From positions 62,001-126,000 of the forward strand of contig CAKUXP010000001.1 of the NCBI GenBank assembly GCA_934700345.1: a stretch of 64,000 bases of DNA. The letters run 5' to 3'. This DNA comes from an uncultured Fibrobacter sp. (GTDB lineage Bacteria; Fibrobacterota; Fibrobacteria; Fibrobacterales; Fibrobacteraceae). Positions 26,079 through 35,597 of this stretch are shown here, piece by piece. Position numbers and translations under genes: made by a program. The notes below the pieces were generated by a model. The model was given only the letters and a program-made list of their open reading frames with translations, was not told the origin of the DNA and did no database searches. How positions within the stretch are numbered: the first letter of the stretch is position 1; every line of letters starts with the position of its first letter.

Positions 26079-26339
26079 ATGAAAACCATCTCAATCATCC
26101 TTTCCCTCCTCTCCATCATGCTATGTTCTGCATGTTCTAGCAATGGAATTTCTGTTGATCCGGATGAACAAGGTCCTAGCTGTAAGGATATTACAAGTCA
26201 AATATCTTATGAATACTTCTATGGAAACAATGCAGTAGAACGATCATGCAACGAGTACAGGCGAATACTTTCAGCAAATGGCATATCTGCAAACAGTTCT
26301 TTTGCTCGCACATGTTTTCCGGGTTGCCAAAATCATTAA
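26079..26339 (+). CDS. Small lipoprotein, paralogue 1
   Basis: An 86-residue protein with a lipoprotein signal (IILSLLSIMLCSAC, lipobox Cys near residue 19), then SSNGI and EQGP, as in the next gene. The mature part has further Cys residues (SCKDI, RSCNEY, RTCFPGCQ) that could pair. ATG 26079 follows an ACGGAG site. It forms a tandem pair with the gene at 26461. Function unknown; it is probably anchored in the outer or inner membrane. Confidence 0.65.
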   Translation: MKTISIILSLLSIMLCSACSSNGISVDPDEQGPSCKDITSQISYEYFYGNNAVERSCNEYRRILSANGISANSSFARTCFPGCQNH

Positions 26340-26460
26340 TAAATCTATATTTGATAAGACAATAAGTATATCTTGTTTCATTCATTAGAAATTTTATATT
26401 TCTCCATAATATAGAATTTTTTATATTAGTATTAGAATTTAACAATAAGGAAAATTCAAT

Positions 26461-26760
26461 ATGAAAAACTTTCTAACCGTTCTTTCAATCATGTTCATGG
26501 TGCTATTCACTGCATGTTCTAGCAATGGAATTACTTCTGCTAACACAGAAGAACAAGGTCCTACTACACGTGAATTCAGTTGTAGCGATATTATTGCTCA
26601 AACAGCTGGCTCATATTACGGCACAAAAGAAGAAATACAAACGACTATGTGCTTAGAATTCAAACAGATTTTGAGAAGAAATGGCTTGTCTAATGAAAGT
26701 CCTGCAACTGTAGAATGTCGTCAGCTATACTACAGACGGTATGGCGATTGCTATCTATAA
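26461..26760 (+). CDS. Small lipoprotein, paralogue 2
   Basis: A 99-residue protein with a lipoprotein signal (VLSIMFMVLFTAC) followed by SSNGI and EEQGP, clearly paralogous to the gene just upstream. The mature part shows the same ordering: a Cys-Asp-Ile motif (SCSDI), an aromatic YYG, a second Cys, an EFKQILRRNGLS helix matching EYRRILSANGIS, then two or more Cys. An AAGGAAAA site precedes ATG 26461. The upstream ~120 bases are very AT-rich and probably contain its promoter. Confidence 0.7.
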   Translation: MKNFLTVLSIMFMVLFTACSSNGITSANTEEQGPTTREFSCSDIIAQTAGSYYGTKEEIQTTMCLEFKQILRRNGLSNESPATVECRQLYYRRYGDCYL

Positions 26761-26881
26761 AGCACATTGCTTAACTTGCTTAAAACTAACAAAATTTTAG
26801 TTTCAAATTTTTTTAATTTTTATATTTTATAAAATAAATTTTTTTAATTTTTATGTAACTCAAAAACAAGGAGTATCTTAT

Positions 26882-27181
26882 ATGATTAAAATCACAAAAT
26901 TTATCAGAAACAATAAGAAAATTTGCAACATTATTCGATATATGAACACTAAAGACAAAGGTATCTCATTCTATTCTGATGTCTTTAAGTTCAATAGACC
27001 CAATTGCTGCAAAGGTTACTTTGATCTTCTGTATACTATGGCGAAATTGAAAACATTTACCTGGGAGCAACTCCTTATGTCTAGCAGCGCCAGAGAAAAT
27101 GTCGTCAAACAATATGATGTCAACATTAAATGCTTTGTTCGTAGCACAAAACGTTTTGGATTAAGCGATGTGGCAAAGTGA
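26882..27181 (+). CDS. Small basic protein of unknown function
   Basis: A 99-residue Lys/Asn/Phe-rich protein starting at ATG 26882, five bases after AAGGAGTATCT. Features are a basic N-terminus (ITKFIRNNKKICNIIRYMN), a Cys-Cys (NCCKGYF) and a C-terminal KRFGL. Low GC and small size match the neighbouring accessory genes. No family recognised. The good ribosome site is the main support. Confidence 0.5.
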   Translation: MIKITKFIRNNKKICNIIRYMNTKDKGISFYSDVFKFNRPNCCKGYFDLLYTMAKLKTFTWEQLLMSSSARENVVKQYDVNIKCFVRSTKRFGLSDVAK

Positions 27182-27506
27182 CTTTCCATGAATATGCGAC
27201 TAATTATTTTAATGGCTATAAGACTTTCTTCAGGAACGGATGACCGCTTGGATGGAATGTCCACTCGAACGCTCATCAAACAACTAATTCCTGATAACCG
27301 GCAGGTCGCTCAACAGTTAATTTCTCATTCCTCATTTCTAATTCCTAACTAACTCCACTGATTCCTAATTCCTAATTTCTGTCAACTACCAACTAAGCTC
27401 TCAGCTCTAAGTTCTGAACCCAAGCCGCTAAATCCGCATCGCAGGCGGTTTTTCGGGAGAGGAATTTCTATCTTTTCCGCGAAAACTTTTTACAGGATTC
27501 TCTAAC
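27182..27506. repeat. Spacer with second copy of the CTAATTCC-type repeats
   Basis: About 325 bases without a credible gene. The section 27310-27425 is built of TTTCTCATTCC, TTCTAATTCC and GATTCCTAATTCC units. It repeats the block CTAATTTCTGTCAACTACCA (27372) and TCTAAGTTCTGAAC, which also occur at 23831 and 23708. The repeat order differs between the two sites. A lysS promoter presumably lies in the last 60 bases. Confidence 0.6.
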
Positions 27507-29006
27507 ATGCAAGACATGAACGATCAGGTACAGGCTCGGCTCGACAAACTGGAAAAATTCAAGGAAATGGGGGTAAACCCGTATCCGCATAAATTCAATC
27601 GCACGCATACGTCCGAAATGCTCCGTGCGCAAAAGGACGAGCTTCTGAAATCCGGCGAGAAAATTTCGTTTGCGGGTCGCGTCGTCCGTTACAACCGCAA
27701 GGGAAAGCTCTGCTTCATGCACCTGAAGGACCGCTACGGGCGTCTGCAGATTGTCTGCGCGAAGGATATCATCGGCGAACAGGATTACGAAATCGTCAAG
27801 ATGACGGATTTTGGGGATTTCCTCGGGGTCGAAGGGACGATGATGGAAACGAAGACGGGGGAGTATTCCGTCAAGGCCGAGCGAATCGTTATGCTTTCGA
27901 AAGCGGTGCGCCCGCTGCCCGTTCCGAAGGAAATCATCGACGAGAACGGTAACAAGAAGGTTTTCAACGAGTTTAAAGATGTCGATTCGCGTTACCGCGA
28001 GCGTTACATCGACATGGCTCTGAACGACGACGTCCGCGACGTTTTTCTCAAGCGGAGCCGTATCCTGCAGGCGATTCGGGAATACCTTCTCGAAAACAAG
28101 TTTATCGAAGTGGAAACCCCGACGCTTCAGCCGATTTACGGCGGAGCGAACGCGAAGCCTTTCACCACGCACCACAACGCGGCGGACATGACGCTTTACC
28201 TCCGCGTCGCCCCGGAACTTTACCTGAAGCGTTGCATCGTCGGCGGCATGGAACGCGTGTTCGAATTCAGCAAGAATTTCCGGAACGAAGGCATGGACCG
28301 CACGCACAGCCCGGAATTTACGGGGCTCGAATTTTACCAGGCGTATGCGGATTACAACGATATGATGGTCCACTTCGAAAACATCTACGAGCGGGCCGCG
28401 ATTGCCGCGAACGGTACGACGAAGGTGAACTACCAGGGGACGGAAATCGATTTCAAGGCGCCGTGGCCGCGCATTTCCATGTACGACGCCCTGAAACAGT
28501 ATGCCGGATACGACGTGAAGTCCATGTCGGACGAGGACCTCAAGGCGGAACTGAAACGGCTCGGGGCGACGATGGACGGCGAATGGAGCCGCGGTCGCGC
28601 GATCATCGAGCTTTTCGAGTTCACGGTGGAAAAGAAGCTCGTCCAGCCGACGTTCATCAAGGACATGCCGAAGGAAAGCACGCCGCTCTGCAAGAGCCAT
28701 CGCGAGGACGCCGACCTGATCGAACAGTTTGAACCGTATGCAAACGGCTGGGAACTGGGGAACGCCTACACGGAATTGAACGATCCGATTCGCCAGCGCG
28801 CGCTTCTCGAGGACCAGGTCCGCCGCGGTCGCGGCGGTGAAGGCGAAACGCATCCGATGGACGAGAATTTTATCCATGCGGTGGAGTCGGGGCTTCCTCC
28901 GACAGGCGGTGTCGGCTTTGGCATCGATCGCATGGTGATGCTTCTCACGAACCAGCAGACCATCCGCGACGTCATCCTTTTCCCGCTGATGAAACCTGAA
29001 AACTAG
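27507..29006 (+). CDS. lysS: Lysyl-tRNA synthetase (class II)
   Basis: A 499-residue enzyme that charges tRNA-Lys. The N-terminal OB fold (about 55-155, FAGRVVRYNRKGKLCF) binds the anticodon. Class II motif 2 is seen in FRNEGMDRTHSPEFTG. Motif 3 is GVGFGIDRMVMLL near the C-terminus. Length is normal for bacterial LysS. ATG 27507 is used; ATG 27516 is a close alternative. A GC-rich hairpin follows the stop. Confidence 0.95.
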   Translation: MQDMNDQVQARLDKLEKFKEMGVNPYPHKFNRTHTSEMLRAQKDELLKSGEKISFAGRVVRYNRKGKLCFMHLKDRYGRLQIVCAKDIIGEQDYEIVKMTDFGDFLGVEGTMMETKTGEYSVKAERIVMLSKAVRPLPVPKEIIDENGNKKVFNEFKDVDSRYRERYIDMALNDDVRDVFLKRSRILQAIREYLLENKFIEVETPTLQPIYGGANAKPFTTHHNAADMTLYLRVAPELYLKRCIVGGMERVFEFSKNFRNEGMDRTHSPEFTGLEFYQAYADYNDMMVHFENIYERAAIAANGTTKVNYQGTEIDFKAPWPRISMYDALKQYAGYDVKSMSDEDLKAELKRLGATMDGEWSRGRAIIELFEFTVEKKLVQPTFIKDMPKESTPLCKSHREDADLIEQFEPYANGWELGNAYTELNDPIRQRALLEDQVRRGRGGEGETHPMDENFIHAVESGLPPTGGVGFGIDRMVMLLTNQQTIRDVILFPLMKPEN

Positions 29007-29017
29007 TTTGGCGAAGA

Positions 29018-29036
29018 GCCGACGCGGTGCGTCGGC
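29018..29036 (+). terminator. Hairpin between lysS and the LolC/E-type gene
   Basis: GCCGACGC and GCGTCGGC form a perfect 8-bp stem with a GGT loop, 12 bases after the lysS stop. The T-run after it is poor (GATTCCTTTCGG), so it may only weaken read-through into the transporter operon. Confidence 0.4.
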
Positions 29037-29054
29037 GATTCCTTTCGGAGTCCT

Positions 29055-30302
29055 ATGAACAAGTTAGAATGGCTTATCGCCTGGCGGTATCTAGGCGCGC
29101 AGCGCAAGAGCCTTTTCATTTCGCTGATAGGCATTTTCAGTATGCTCGGCGTGAGCATCGGCGTGTTTGCGATGATTGTCGCGCTCTCGGCGGTAAACGG
29201 CTTTGAAAAGGAAGTTACCGCGCAGATGATTGGCAAGGATGCGCACTTTGAAATGTACGCTTACCACGGTGATCCGGTCGAGGGTTACGATTCGCTCGCA
29301 TTCCAGGTGATGGCGAACGATTCGGACGTGGTCGCAAGCGCTCCGTTCATCATCTACAAGACGGGCATCAGTTCGAAAAAGGTGAACGACGGAATCGTCC
29401 TCTACGGAATCGATGCGGAACGCTCGGCGAAGGTGACGAACCTTTCGGAAAATATCGTGAGCGGCAAGTATTCGCTCGACAGCCTCCCCGATGCGATGGG
29501 GGAACTTCGCCCTGCGGTCATCCTAGGCGTTTCGCTCGCGAACAGGCTGCGCGTTCTCGTGGGCGACAAGATTATCATCCAGACGTTCCAGAGCACGGAA
29601 TCCGCGCTTTCTTCGGGCGGTCCCAAAATCCTTTCGTGTGTCGTGTCCGGGATTTTTGAAACGGGCATGTATGAATACGACGGAAACATCGCCTATATAG
29701 GAATTCCCGAGGCGCAGAAACTGCTTTCGATGGGCGATGCCGTTTCGGGCATTCAGTTCCGCGTCAAGGACCAGTGGAAAGCGGAAGAGAACGTTGCCCG
29801 GGCGGGTTCTGTCGTCGGCTATCCCTATTACTTCATCGACTGGAAGACAAAAAATGTCACGCTTCTCAAGTGGATGAACTACGAGAAGTTCATCGTGGCG
29901 GCGATCATCTGCCTCATCATTTTAGTCGCTGCGTTCAACATCATCAGTTCGCTCATCATGGTCGTGACGGACAAGACGAAGGAAATCGGGATTCTCCGCA
30001 GCATGGGCCTTTCGAAGGGCGGCATCATGCGGGTGTTCATGCTGATGGGGTCTTTTATCGGTATCGGCGGGACGCTTCTCGGCGGGACTATCGGACTTGT
30101 CCTCTGTGCGCTCCAGCAGGCGTATCACTTTGTAAAGCTTCCCGGAGACGTGTACGTGCTTCCCTATTTTCCGGTGCTGATCGAGCCGCTCGACGTGGTT
30201 CTGGTCTTTGCCTGCGGTATTTTCCTCTGTACCCTTTCGACGCTTCTTCCGGCCTGGAAGGCTTCGAAACTCGATCCTGTGGGAGCGATTCGCCATGAAT
30301 GA
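29055..30302 (+). CDS. Lipoprotein-releasing ABC permease (LolC/LolE family)
   Basis: A 415-residue inner-membrane protein with the MacB/LolC layout: one membrane helix at about 20-45, a large periplasmic domain (45-270), then three helices (about 275-300, 325-350, 375-400). The coupling region reads TDKTKEIGILRSMGLSKGGI, typical of the family. With LolD it should extract lipoproteins from the inner membrane for delivery to the outer membrane. It is a single permease, so the complex may be homodimeric (LolF-like). GGAG precedes ATG 29055. It overlaps the lolD start by 8 bases. Confidence 0.9.
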   Translation: MNKLEWLIAWRYLGAQRKSLFISLIGIFSMLGVSIGVFAMIVALSAVNGFEKEVTAQMIGKDAHFEMYAYHGDPVEGYDSLAFQVMANDSDVVASAPFIIYKTGISSKKVNDGIVLYGIDAERSAKVTNLSENIVSGKYSLDSLPDAMGELRPAVILGVSLANRLRVLVGDKIIIQTFQSTESALSSGGPKILSCVVSGIFETGMYEYDGNIAYIGIPEAQKLLSMGDAVSGIQFRVKDQWKAEENVARAGSVVGYPYYFIDWKTKNVTLLKWMNYEKFIVAAIICLIILVAAFNIISSLIMVVTDKTKEIGILRSMGLSKGGIMRVFMLMGSFIGIGGTLLGGTIGLVLCALQQAYHFVKLPGDVYVLPYFPVLIEPLDVVLVFACGIFLCTLSTLLPAWKASKLDPVGAIRHE

Positions 30303-30996
30303 AATCTTGCTTGAAACGAAGGCGCTTACCCGGGTCTTTGCTGAAACGGGCGAGCGGCTTGAAATCCTGAAAGGCGTCGATTTTTCCCTTGGAGCGCATG
30401 ATTTCTGCGTGCTGACCGGTGCTTCGGGATCGGGAAAATCCACATTCCTGAATCTCGTCGGGGCGCTGGACACGCCGACTTCCGGGGAAATCCTCTTTGA
30501 AGGCAAGAGCCTCGGAAAAATGTCCGCGTCGGAAAAGGATGCGTACCATTCGAAAAAAGTCGGGTTCGTTTTCCAGTTCCACCATCTGCTTGCGGAATTT
30601 ACCGCCATCGAGAACGTCTGCGTTCCGGCGAGAATTCGGAATGCGCGGGAACCGCTTTCGGAAATCCGCTCTCGGGCGGAGGAGCTCCTTTCGGCTGTCG
30701 GCCTGAAGGATCGGATGAAGCACTTGCCCCGGGAGCTTTCCGGCGGGGAAAGACAGCGCGTTGCCGTTGCGCGGGCCTTGATGAACCGGCCGGATATTCT
30801 CCTTGCCGACGAACCGAGCGGGAATCTGGACGAGAAAAACGCCCGGATGCTCAATGAACTTTTTAAACAAATTAACGAAGACTACAGACAAACTCTGCTG
30901 GTCGTGACGCACGACGAGCGCATGGCGGAATACGCGACAAGCCGCGTCCACATGCACGGAGGAAAAATTGTCCCATTCTCAAAGGAGGCTTCCTGA
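30295..30996 (+). CDS. lolD: Lipoprotein-releasing ABC ATPase
   Basis: A 233-residue ABC ATPase. Walker A GASGSGKST (42-50), signature LSGGERQRVAVARAL, Walker B ILLADEPSGNLD. The start at ATG 30295 overlaps the permease stop, which fits a coupled pair. It powers the LolC/E-type permease. Its stop overlaps the clpC start (TGATG). Confidence 0.9.
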   Translation: MNEILLETKALTRVFAETGERLEILKGVDFSLGAHDFCVLTGASGSGKSTFLNLVGALDTPTSGEILFEGKSLGKMSASEKDAYHSKKVGFVFQFHHLLAEFTAIENVCVPARIRNAREPLSEIRSRAEELLSAVGLKDRMKHLPRELSGGERQRVAVARALMNRPDILLADEPSGNLDEKNARMLNELFKQINEDYRQTLLVVTHDERMAEYATSRVHMHGGKIVPFSKEAS

Positions 30997-33488
30997 TGCC
31001 AGGCCGTTTTACGGATCGAGTAAAGAAAGTTTTGCAGTATGCACGGGATGAAGCGCGTCGCCTGAATTCGGAACATGTCGGAACGGAACACATGTTGCTA
31101 GGCATTGTCCGCGAAGGTGCGGGAGTCGCCGCCGCCGCGTTAAAGACGCTCGGGGTGGATCTGGAGAATCTCGCGCAGGACGTGGAGCGTTCCATTTCGG
31201 GAAACGGCGGCATGATGACCATCGGTACCCAACTAACGTTTTCGGAGCATGCGAAGAGCGTATTGCAGGCTTCTGCCGGCGAAGCCCAGATGTTCGACGA
31301 CAGCTACATCGGTACGGAGCATGTTCTCCTCTCTCTCTTGAAAATTGCCGAATGCCAGGCCGCTGCAGCTCTCTCTGCGGCGGGTGTCGAATATACGACG
31401 CTCAAGCAGGCAATCGAAAATGTCAAGGATGAATCCCGCCCGCAGCGGTTGGATTCGAACATCCAGAATTTCGCCGCGCGCCGTCCGGAGCGAGAAAGCA
31501 AGTCCAAGACGCCGATTCTCGATCATTTCGGGCGCGACCTCACGGCTCTAGCCCGCCAGGGAAAGCTCGATCCGATCATCGGACGCTCTGCGGAAATCGA
31601 GAGGCTGATCCAGGTTCTCTGCCGCCGCAAAAAGAACAATCCGGTCCTTATCGGCGAACCCGGAGTCGGGAAAACCGCTATCGTGGAAGGTCTCGCGCAG
31701 AAGATTGTCGAAAAGAAGATTCCCGAGATTCTCGAAAACAAACGGGTCATCACGCTGGACGTTGCGGCGATGGTCGCCGGTACCAAGTATCGCGGGCAGT
31801 TCGAGGAACGCCTGAAGGCCCTGATCATGGAGCTTCAAAGAAACGAAAACGCGGTCATCCTCTTTATCGACGAGCTGCATACGATTGTCGGTGCTGGCGG
31901 TTCGGAAGGAAGCCTCGACGCTTCGAACATCTTCAAGCCGGCGCTCGCCCGCGGGGAACTCCAGTGTATCGGGGCGACGACGGTGGATGAATACCGGAAG
32001 TATATCGAAAAGGACGCCGCGCTCGAACGCCGTTTCCAGAAGATCCTGGTGAATCCTCCGACGGTCGAGGAATCCGTTATCATCCTGAACGGGCTTGTCG
32101 ATCGCTACGAAAAGCATCATAAGGTGAAGTACACGCCGGAAGCGGTTCGCGCTGCGGTCGTTTTGGGGGACCGTTACCTTTCGGAGCGATTCCTGCCGGA
32201 CAAGGCGATAGACGTCATCGACGAAGCGGGGGCGAGAAAACGCCTAGAAAGCATGGCCGTACCGCCGGAACTCCGCGACATGGAAGCGAAACTGGCCGAG
32301 ACGAATGCGAAGAAGGAAGAGGCGCTGCGCACGGAAAAATTCGAGGACGCCGCCAAGTGTCGCGACGCTTCGGAAGAACTCCAGAAAAAAATCGCCGAGG
32401 TCAAGGACGGCTGGCTCGAAAAGCGCAAGACGGAATGCCAGGTCGTCGATGAGGATGTCATTCGCGACGTGATAAGCAAGATGACGGGAATTCCCGTTTC
32501 GCGTCTCGCCGGCGAGGAGACGAGAAAGCTCCTGAACCTCGACAGGGAAATCAAGCGGCGGATCATCGGGCAGGACAGGGCGGTCGATGCCGTCGTCCGC
32601 TCCATCCGGCGTTCCCGGGCGGGAATCCGCGATACATGCAGACCGATGGGAAGCTTCCTTTTTCTCGGGCCTACAGGTGTCGGGAAAACGGAACTCGCCA
32701 AGGTCCTTTCGCTCTCGCTCTTCGGCTCCGAAGATTCGATGATACGAATCGACATGAGCGAATACATGGAGAAGCACAGCATTTCCCGCCTGATCGGCGC
32801 GCCTCCGGGATATGTCGGCTACGAGGAAGGCGGTGGACAGCTGACCGAGAAAGTCCGCAAGCGCCCGTATTCCGTGGTCCTTCTCGACGAAATCGAAAAG
32901 GCGCATCCCGATGTGTATAACCTCTTGCTCCAGATTCTCGACGACGGGCAGCTGACGGACAGTTTCGGTCGGAAGATCAATTTCAAGAACACGATTATCA
33001 TCATGACGTCGAACGTCGGAGCGCGCGAAGTCAAGCACAGCGCGGGCATGGGCTTTACCAAGCTCTCGGAAAGCGACGATTTTGAAAGGATGGAAACGAC
33101 TATCCGGGAAGAGGCGAAGAACGTCTTCTCTCCGGAATTCCTGAACCGTATCGACGATCAGATCGTGTTCCGCAGCCTCAACAAATCGGACTTGGTTCGG
33201 ATTGTCGATATCCTTTTGGGCAATGTCCAGAAGAACCTTTCGGAACGCGGAATCCTGCTCGAATTTACCGAAAAGGCGAAAGAGGTTATCGCGGAGCACG
33301 GATACGATCCTGCCCTCGGTGCAAGGCCGCTCCGCAGGAGCATCCAGCAACTGGTCGAAGACGAACTTTCCGAAGGGCTTCTGCTCGGGACCTTTACGGA
33401 CTTTTCGACGATAGGAATCGACGCGGCCTCCGACGGAAAGAAGCTCGTTTTCAAAAAAGAAGATTTGCCGGGAAAAAATCAGCAATAA
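30996..33488 (+). CDS. clpC: ATP-dependent Clp protease ATPase subunit ClpC
   Basis: An 830-residue HSP100 unfoldase. Two Clp N-repeats occupy 1-145. The AAA1 Walker A is GEPGVGKT (about 219-226). A UVR motif (EKFEDAAKCRDASEELQKK, about 445-465) takes the place of the long ClpB middle domain. The AAA2 Walker A is GPTGVGKT (about 558). The MGF in SAGMGFTKL aligns with the ClpP-docking VGF loop, so it should feed ClpP. AAAGGAGG precedes ATG 30996, which overlaps the lolD stop. Confidence 0.93.
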   Translation: MPGRFTDRVKKVLQYARDEARRLNSEHVGTEHMLLGIVREGAGVAAAALKTLGVDLENLAQDVERSISGNGGMMTIGTQLTFSEHAKSVLQASAGEAQMFDDSYIGTEHVLLSLLKIAECQAAAALSAAGVEYTTLKQAIENVKDESRPQRLDSNIQNFAARRPERESKSKTPILDHFGRDLTALARQGKLDPIIGRSAEIERLIQVLCRRKKNNPVLIGEPGVGKTAIVEGLAQKIVEKKIPEILENKRVITLDVAAMVAGTKYRGQFEERLKALIMELQRNENAVILFIDELHTIVGAGGSEGSLDASNIFKPALARGELQCIGATTVDEYRKYIEKDAALERRFQKILVNPPTVEESVIILNGLVDRYEKHHKVKYTPEAVRAAVVLGDRYLSERFLPDKAIDVIDEAGARKRLESMAVPPELRDMEAKLAETNAKKEEALRTEKFEDAAKCRDASEELQKKIAEVKDGWLEKRKTECQVVDEDVIRDVISKMTGIPVSRLAGEETRKLLNLDREIKRRIIGQDRAVDAVVRSIRRSRAGIRDTCRPMGSFLFLGPTGVGKTELAKVLSLSLFGSEDSMIRIDMSEYMEKHSISRLIGAPPGYVGYEEGGGQLTEKVRKRPYSVVLLDEIEKAHPDVYNLLLQILDDGQLTDSFGRKINFKNTIIIMTSNVGAREVKHSAGMGFTKLSESDDFERMETTIREEAKNVFSPEFLNRIDDQIVFRSLNKSDLVRIVDILLGNVQKNLSERGILLEFTEKAKEVIAEHGYDPALGARPLRRSIQQLVEDELSEGLLLGTFTDFSTIGIDAASDGKKLVFKKEDLPGKNQQ

Positions 33489-33499
33489 GGAGCGATTCT

Positions 33500-34504
33500 A
33501 TGGCAAACGTGGATCTCTTGGAACTTGCGCAGCGGATTATCGACGGTCATCGCATCCGCCGCGGAGACGACCTTTCGTTTTTTCTCACCTGCGACCTGGA
33601 AGAGCTAGAAAAAGGCGCCGGCTGGATCCAGAAGCACTTTCGTCGCAACCATGTCGATCTGTGTACGATCATCAACGGTCGGAGCGGTCGCTGTCCCGAA
33701 GACTGCAAGTACTGCGCCCAGTCGGCGCACAACAAGACGGGCTGCGACGAATATCCGTTTCTTCCCAAGGAAAGAATCCTTGCCGAAGCGACCCGCAACG
33801 CACGGATGGGGGTGAACCGCTTTGCGATTGTGACCGCGGGCCGCGCCTTGACGGGAAAGGACTTTGACGCGGCGATCGAGGCTTTCGAGGAGATGCGCCG
33901 CACGCTGAAGATCGGGCTTTGCGCGAGCATGGGATTCCTTTCTCGTGAGCAGCTTCACCGTCTGCACCTGGCGGGCGTCACCAGCTACCACCACAATATC
34001 GAAACGAGCCGTCGCAACTTTCCGAACATCTGTACGACGCATACCTACGAGGACAAGGTTCGCGAAATCCGGATGGTCAAGGACGAAGGCCTGTGCATCT
34101 GTTCCGGGGGAATCATCGGGATGGGGGAAACCTGGGAAGACAGGCTCGATATGGCGATAAGCCTTGCCGAACTCGAAGTCTATTCGATTCCCATCAACGC
34201 CCTGATGCCGATTCCCGGTTCTCCGCTCGAACACTTGAAGCAGATTTCCGCCGCGGACCTGATGCGCACAATCGCGTTTTTCCGCTACATCAATCCCGAA
34301 GCGAATATCCGCCTTGCCGCGGGTCGAAAGATTATGTCGGACTTTGGCGCAAAGGCTTTCCTTTCGGGCGCAAGCGCGAGCATCACCGGGGACATGCTCA
34401 CGACTAGCGGAACGACGATTCGGGGCGATTTCGAGATTCTCGAAAGGCTCGGGCTTTCCAATGCGGGACCGAACGATTTCGATGTTTCGTCATGCGGAAC
34501 CTGA
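33500..34504 (+). CDS. bioB: Biotin synthase
   Basis: A 334-residue radical-SAM enzyme that inserts sulfur into dethiobiotin. The 4Fe-4S/SAM motif CxxxCxxC is C65, C69, C72 (RCPEDCKYCAQSA). The auxiliary 2Fe-2S ligands lie in GLCASMGF, in the SYHHNIETS region and in CICSGGIIGMGE. Length is normal. It follows clpC by 11 bases with AAGGAG in front of ATG 33500. No other biotin genes are nearby. Confidence 0.95.
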   Translation: MANVDLLELAQRIIDGHRIRRGDDLSFFLTCDLEELEKGAGWIQKHFRRNHVDLCTIINGRSGRCPEDCKYCAQSAHNKTGCDEYPFLPKERILAEATRNARMGVNRFAIVTAGRALTGKDFDAAIEAFEEMRRTLKIGLCASMGFLSREQLHRLHLAGVTSYHHNIETSRRNFPNICTTHTYEDKVREIRMVKDEGLCICSGGIIGMGETWEDRLDMAISLAELEVYSIPINALMPIPGSPLEHLKQISAADLMRTIAFFRYINPEANIRLAAGRKIMSDFGAKAFLSGASASITGDMLTTSGTTIRGDFEILERLGLSNAGPNDFDVSSCGT

Positions 34505-34533
34505 CGGATTTCAAGTTTCATCCATCATAAACA

Positions 34534-34555
34534 AAGCCTCGCGAATGCGAGGCTT
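34534..34555. terminator. Bidirectional terminator between bioB and asd
   Basis: AAGCCTCGC and GCGAGGCTT make a perfect 9-bp stem with a GAAT loop. It is followed by GAAATTTTCC on the + strand and by a TTGTTT stretch on the - strand. It sits 30 bases from bioB and about 20 from asd, which converge here. Confidence 0.75.
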
Positions 34556-34573
34556 GAAATTTTCCTTAAAAGT

Positions 34574-35566
34574 TTAGAGCAGTTCGCCTATCTGGATGGC
34601 GTTGAGCGCTGCGCCCTTGCGGATCTGGTCGCCGGTAAGCCATAGCGTGTTGCTGTTGTCGTCGGCGAGGTCCTTGCGGATGCGTCCGACGAAGACATTG
34701 TCCTTGCCCGCGCTTTCGAGCGGCATCGGATAGACGTAGTTCTGCGGGTCGTCCTTGAGAGTTACGCCGGGAGCATTCTTCAACGCGTTGCGGATTTCTT
34801 CGACCGAGACCGGGCGTTCCGTTTCGAACCAGACGGATTCGGAATGGGAGCGGAGCGAGCTGACGCGGACGCAGGTTGCGCTGGTGCGCACGTCGGAATG
34901 CATGATTTTCCGCGTTTCGTTGAACATCTTCATCTCTTCCTTCGTGTAGTCGTTTTCCGTCATCTTGTCGATTTGCGGAATGACGTTGTAGGCGAGCTGG
35001 TGCGGGAACTTGCTGATATGCGAGGTCGATCCCGTTTCCAGGAGGTCCTTGTATTGCTGCTTCAGCTCTTCCATGGCGACAGCTCCGGCCCCGCTTGCGC
35101 TCTGGTAGGAGGAAATATGGATTTTCCTTATGTGCGAAATCTTTTCGATCGGGTTCAGGACCACTACCATCATGATGGTAGTGCAGTTCGGGTTCGCGAT
35201 GATTCCGTGGTGCAGCTTGATGTCTTCCGGGTTTACCTCGGGGACGACTAGCGGGACGTTCGGATCCATCCGGTAGAAGCTCGTATTGTCGATGCAGACC
35301 GCTCCGGCTTTTACCGCGGATGGGAGAAATTCCTGGGAGATTGTCGCACCCGCAGAGGAGAATACGATATCGATGCCTTTGAAGGAATCGTGCGTGAGTT
35401 CTTCGATTGTCAAGTCTTCGCCCCGGAACTTGAGCTTCTTGCCCGCGCTGCGCTTCGAAGCGAGGAGCTTCAGCGAATCCAGCTTGAAGTTGCGCTCTTC
35501 GAGAATGGAAATCAGTTCCTGTCCAACGGCGCCGGTGGCACCGACAATGGCAACGTTACGACTCAT
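34574..35566 (-). CDS. asd: Aspartate-semialdehyde dehydrogenase
   Basis: A 330-residue enzyme that makes aspartate semialdehyde for Lys/DAP, Met and Thr synthesis. The NADP-binding motif is GATGAVG (9-15). The catalytic cysteine is C128 in ANPNCTT, and the active-site histidine lies in SLRSHSESVWFET. The start is ATG 35566 (SRNVAIVGATGAVGQ); earlier in-frame starts would add a non-homologous stretch. AAAGG lies upstream. Gram-positive/Usg-1-like subgroup by length. Confidence 0.95.
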   Translation of the reverse strand: MSRNVAIVGATGAVGQELISILEERNFKLDSLKLLASKRSAGKKLKFRGEDLTIEELTHDSFKGIDIVFSSAGATISQEFLPSAVKAGAVCIDNTSFYRMDPNVPLVVPEVNPEDIKLHHGIIANPNCTTIMMVVVLNPIEKISHIRKIHISSYQSASGAGAVAMEELKQQYKDLLETGSTSHISKFPHQLAYNVIPQIDKMTENDYTKEEMKMFNETRKIMHSDVRTSATCVRVSSLRSHSESVWFETERPVSVEEIRNALKNAPGVTLKDDPQNYVYPMPLESAGKDNVFVGRIRKDLADDNSNTLWLTGDQIRKGAALNAIQIGELL

Positions 35567-35597
35567 AGTTTGACCTTTGTGTTTGGATTGTGTAAAT

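Noticed and set aside
27468..28877. 469-codon open frame on the - strand opposite lysS
   Set aside because: It is a shadow of lysS in GC-skewed codons, with no recognisable domain or ribosome site.
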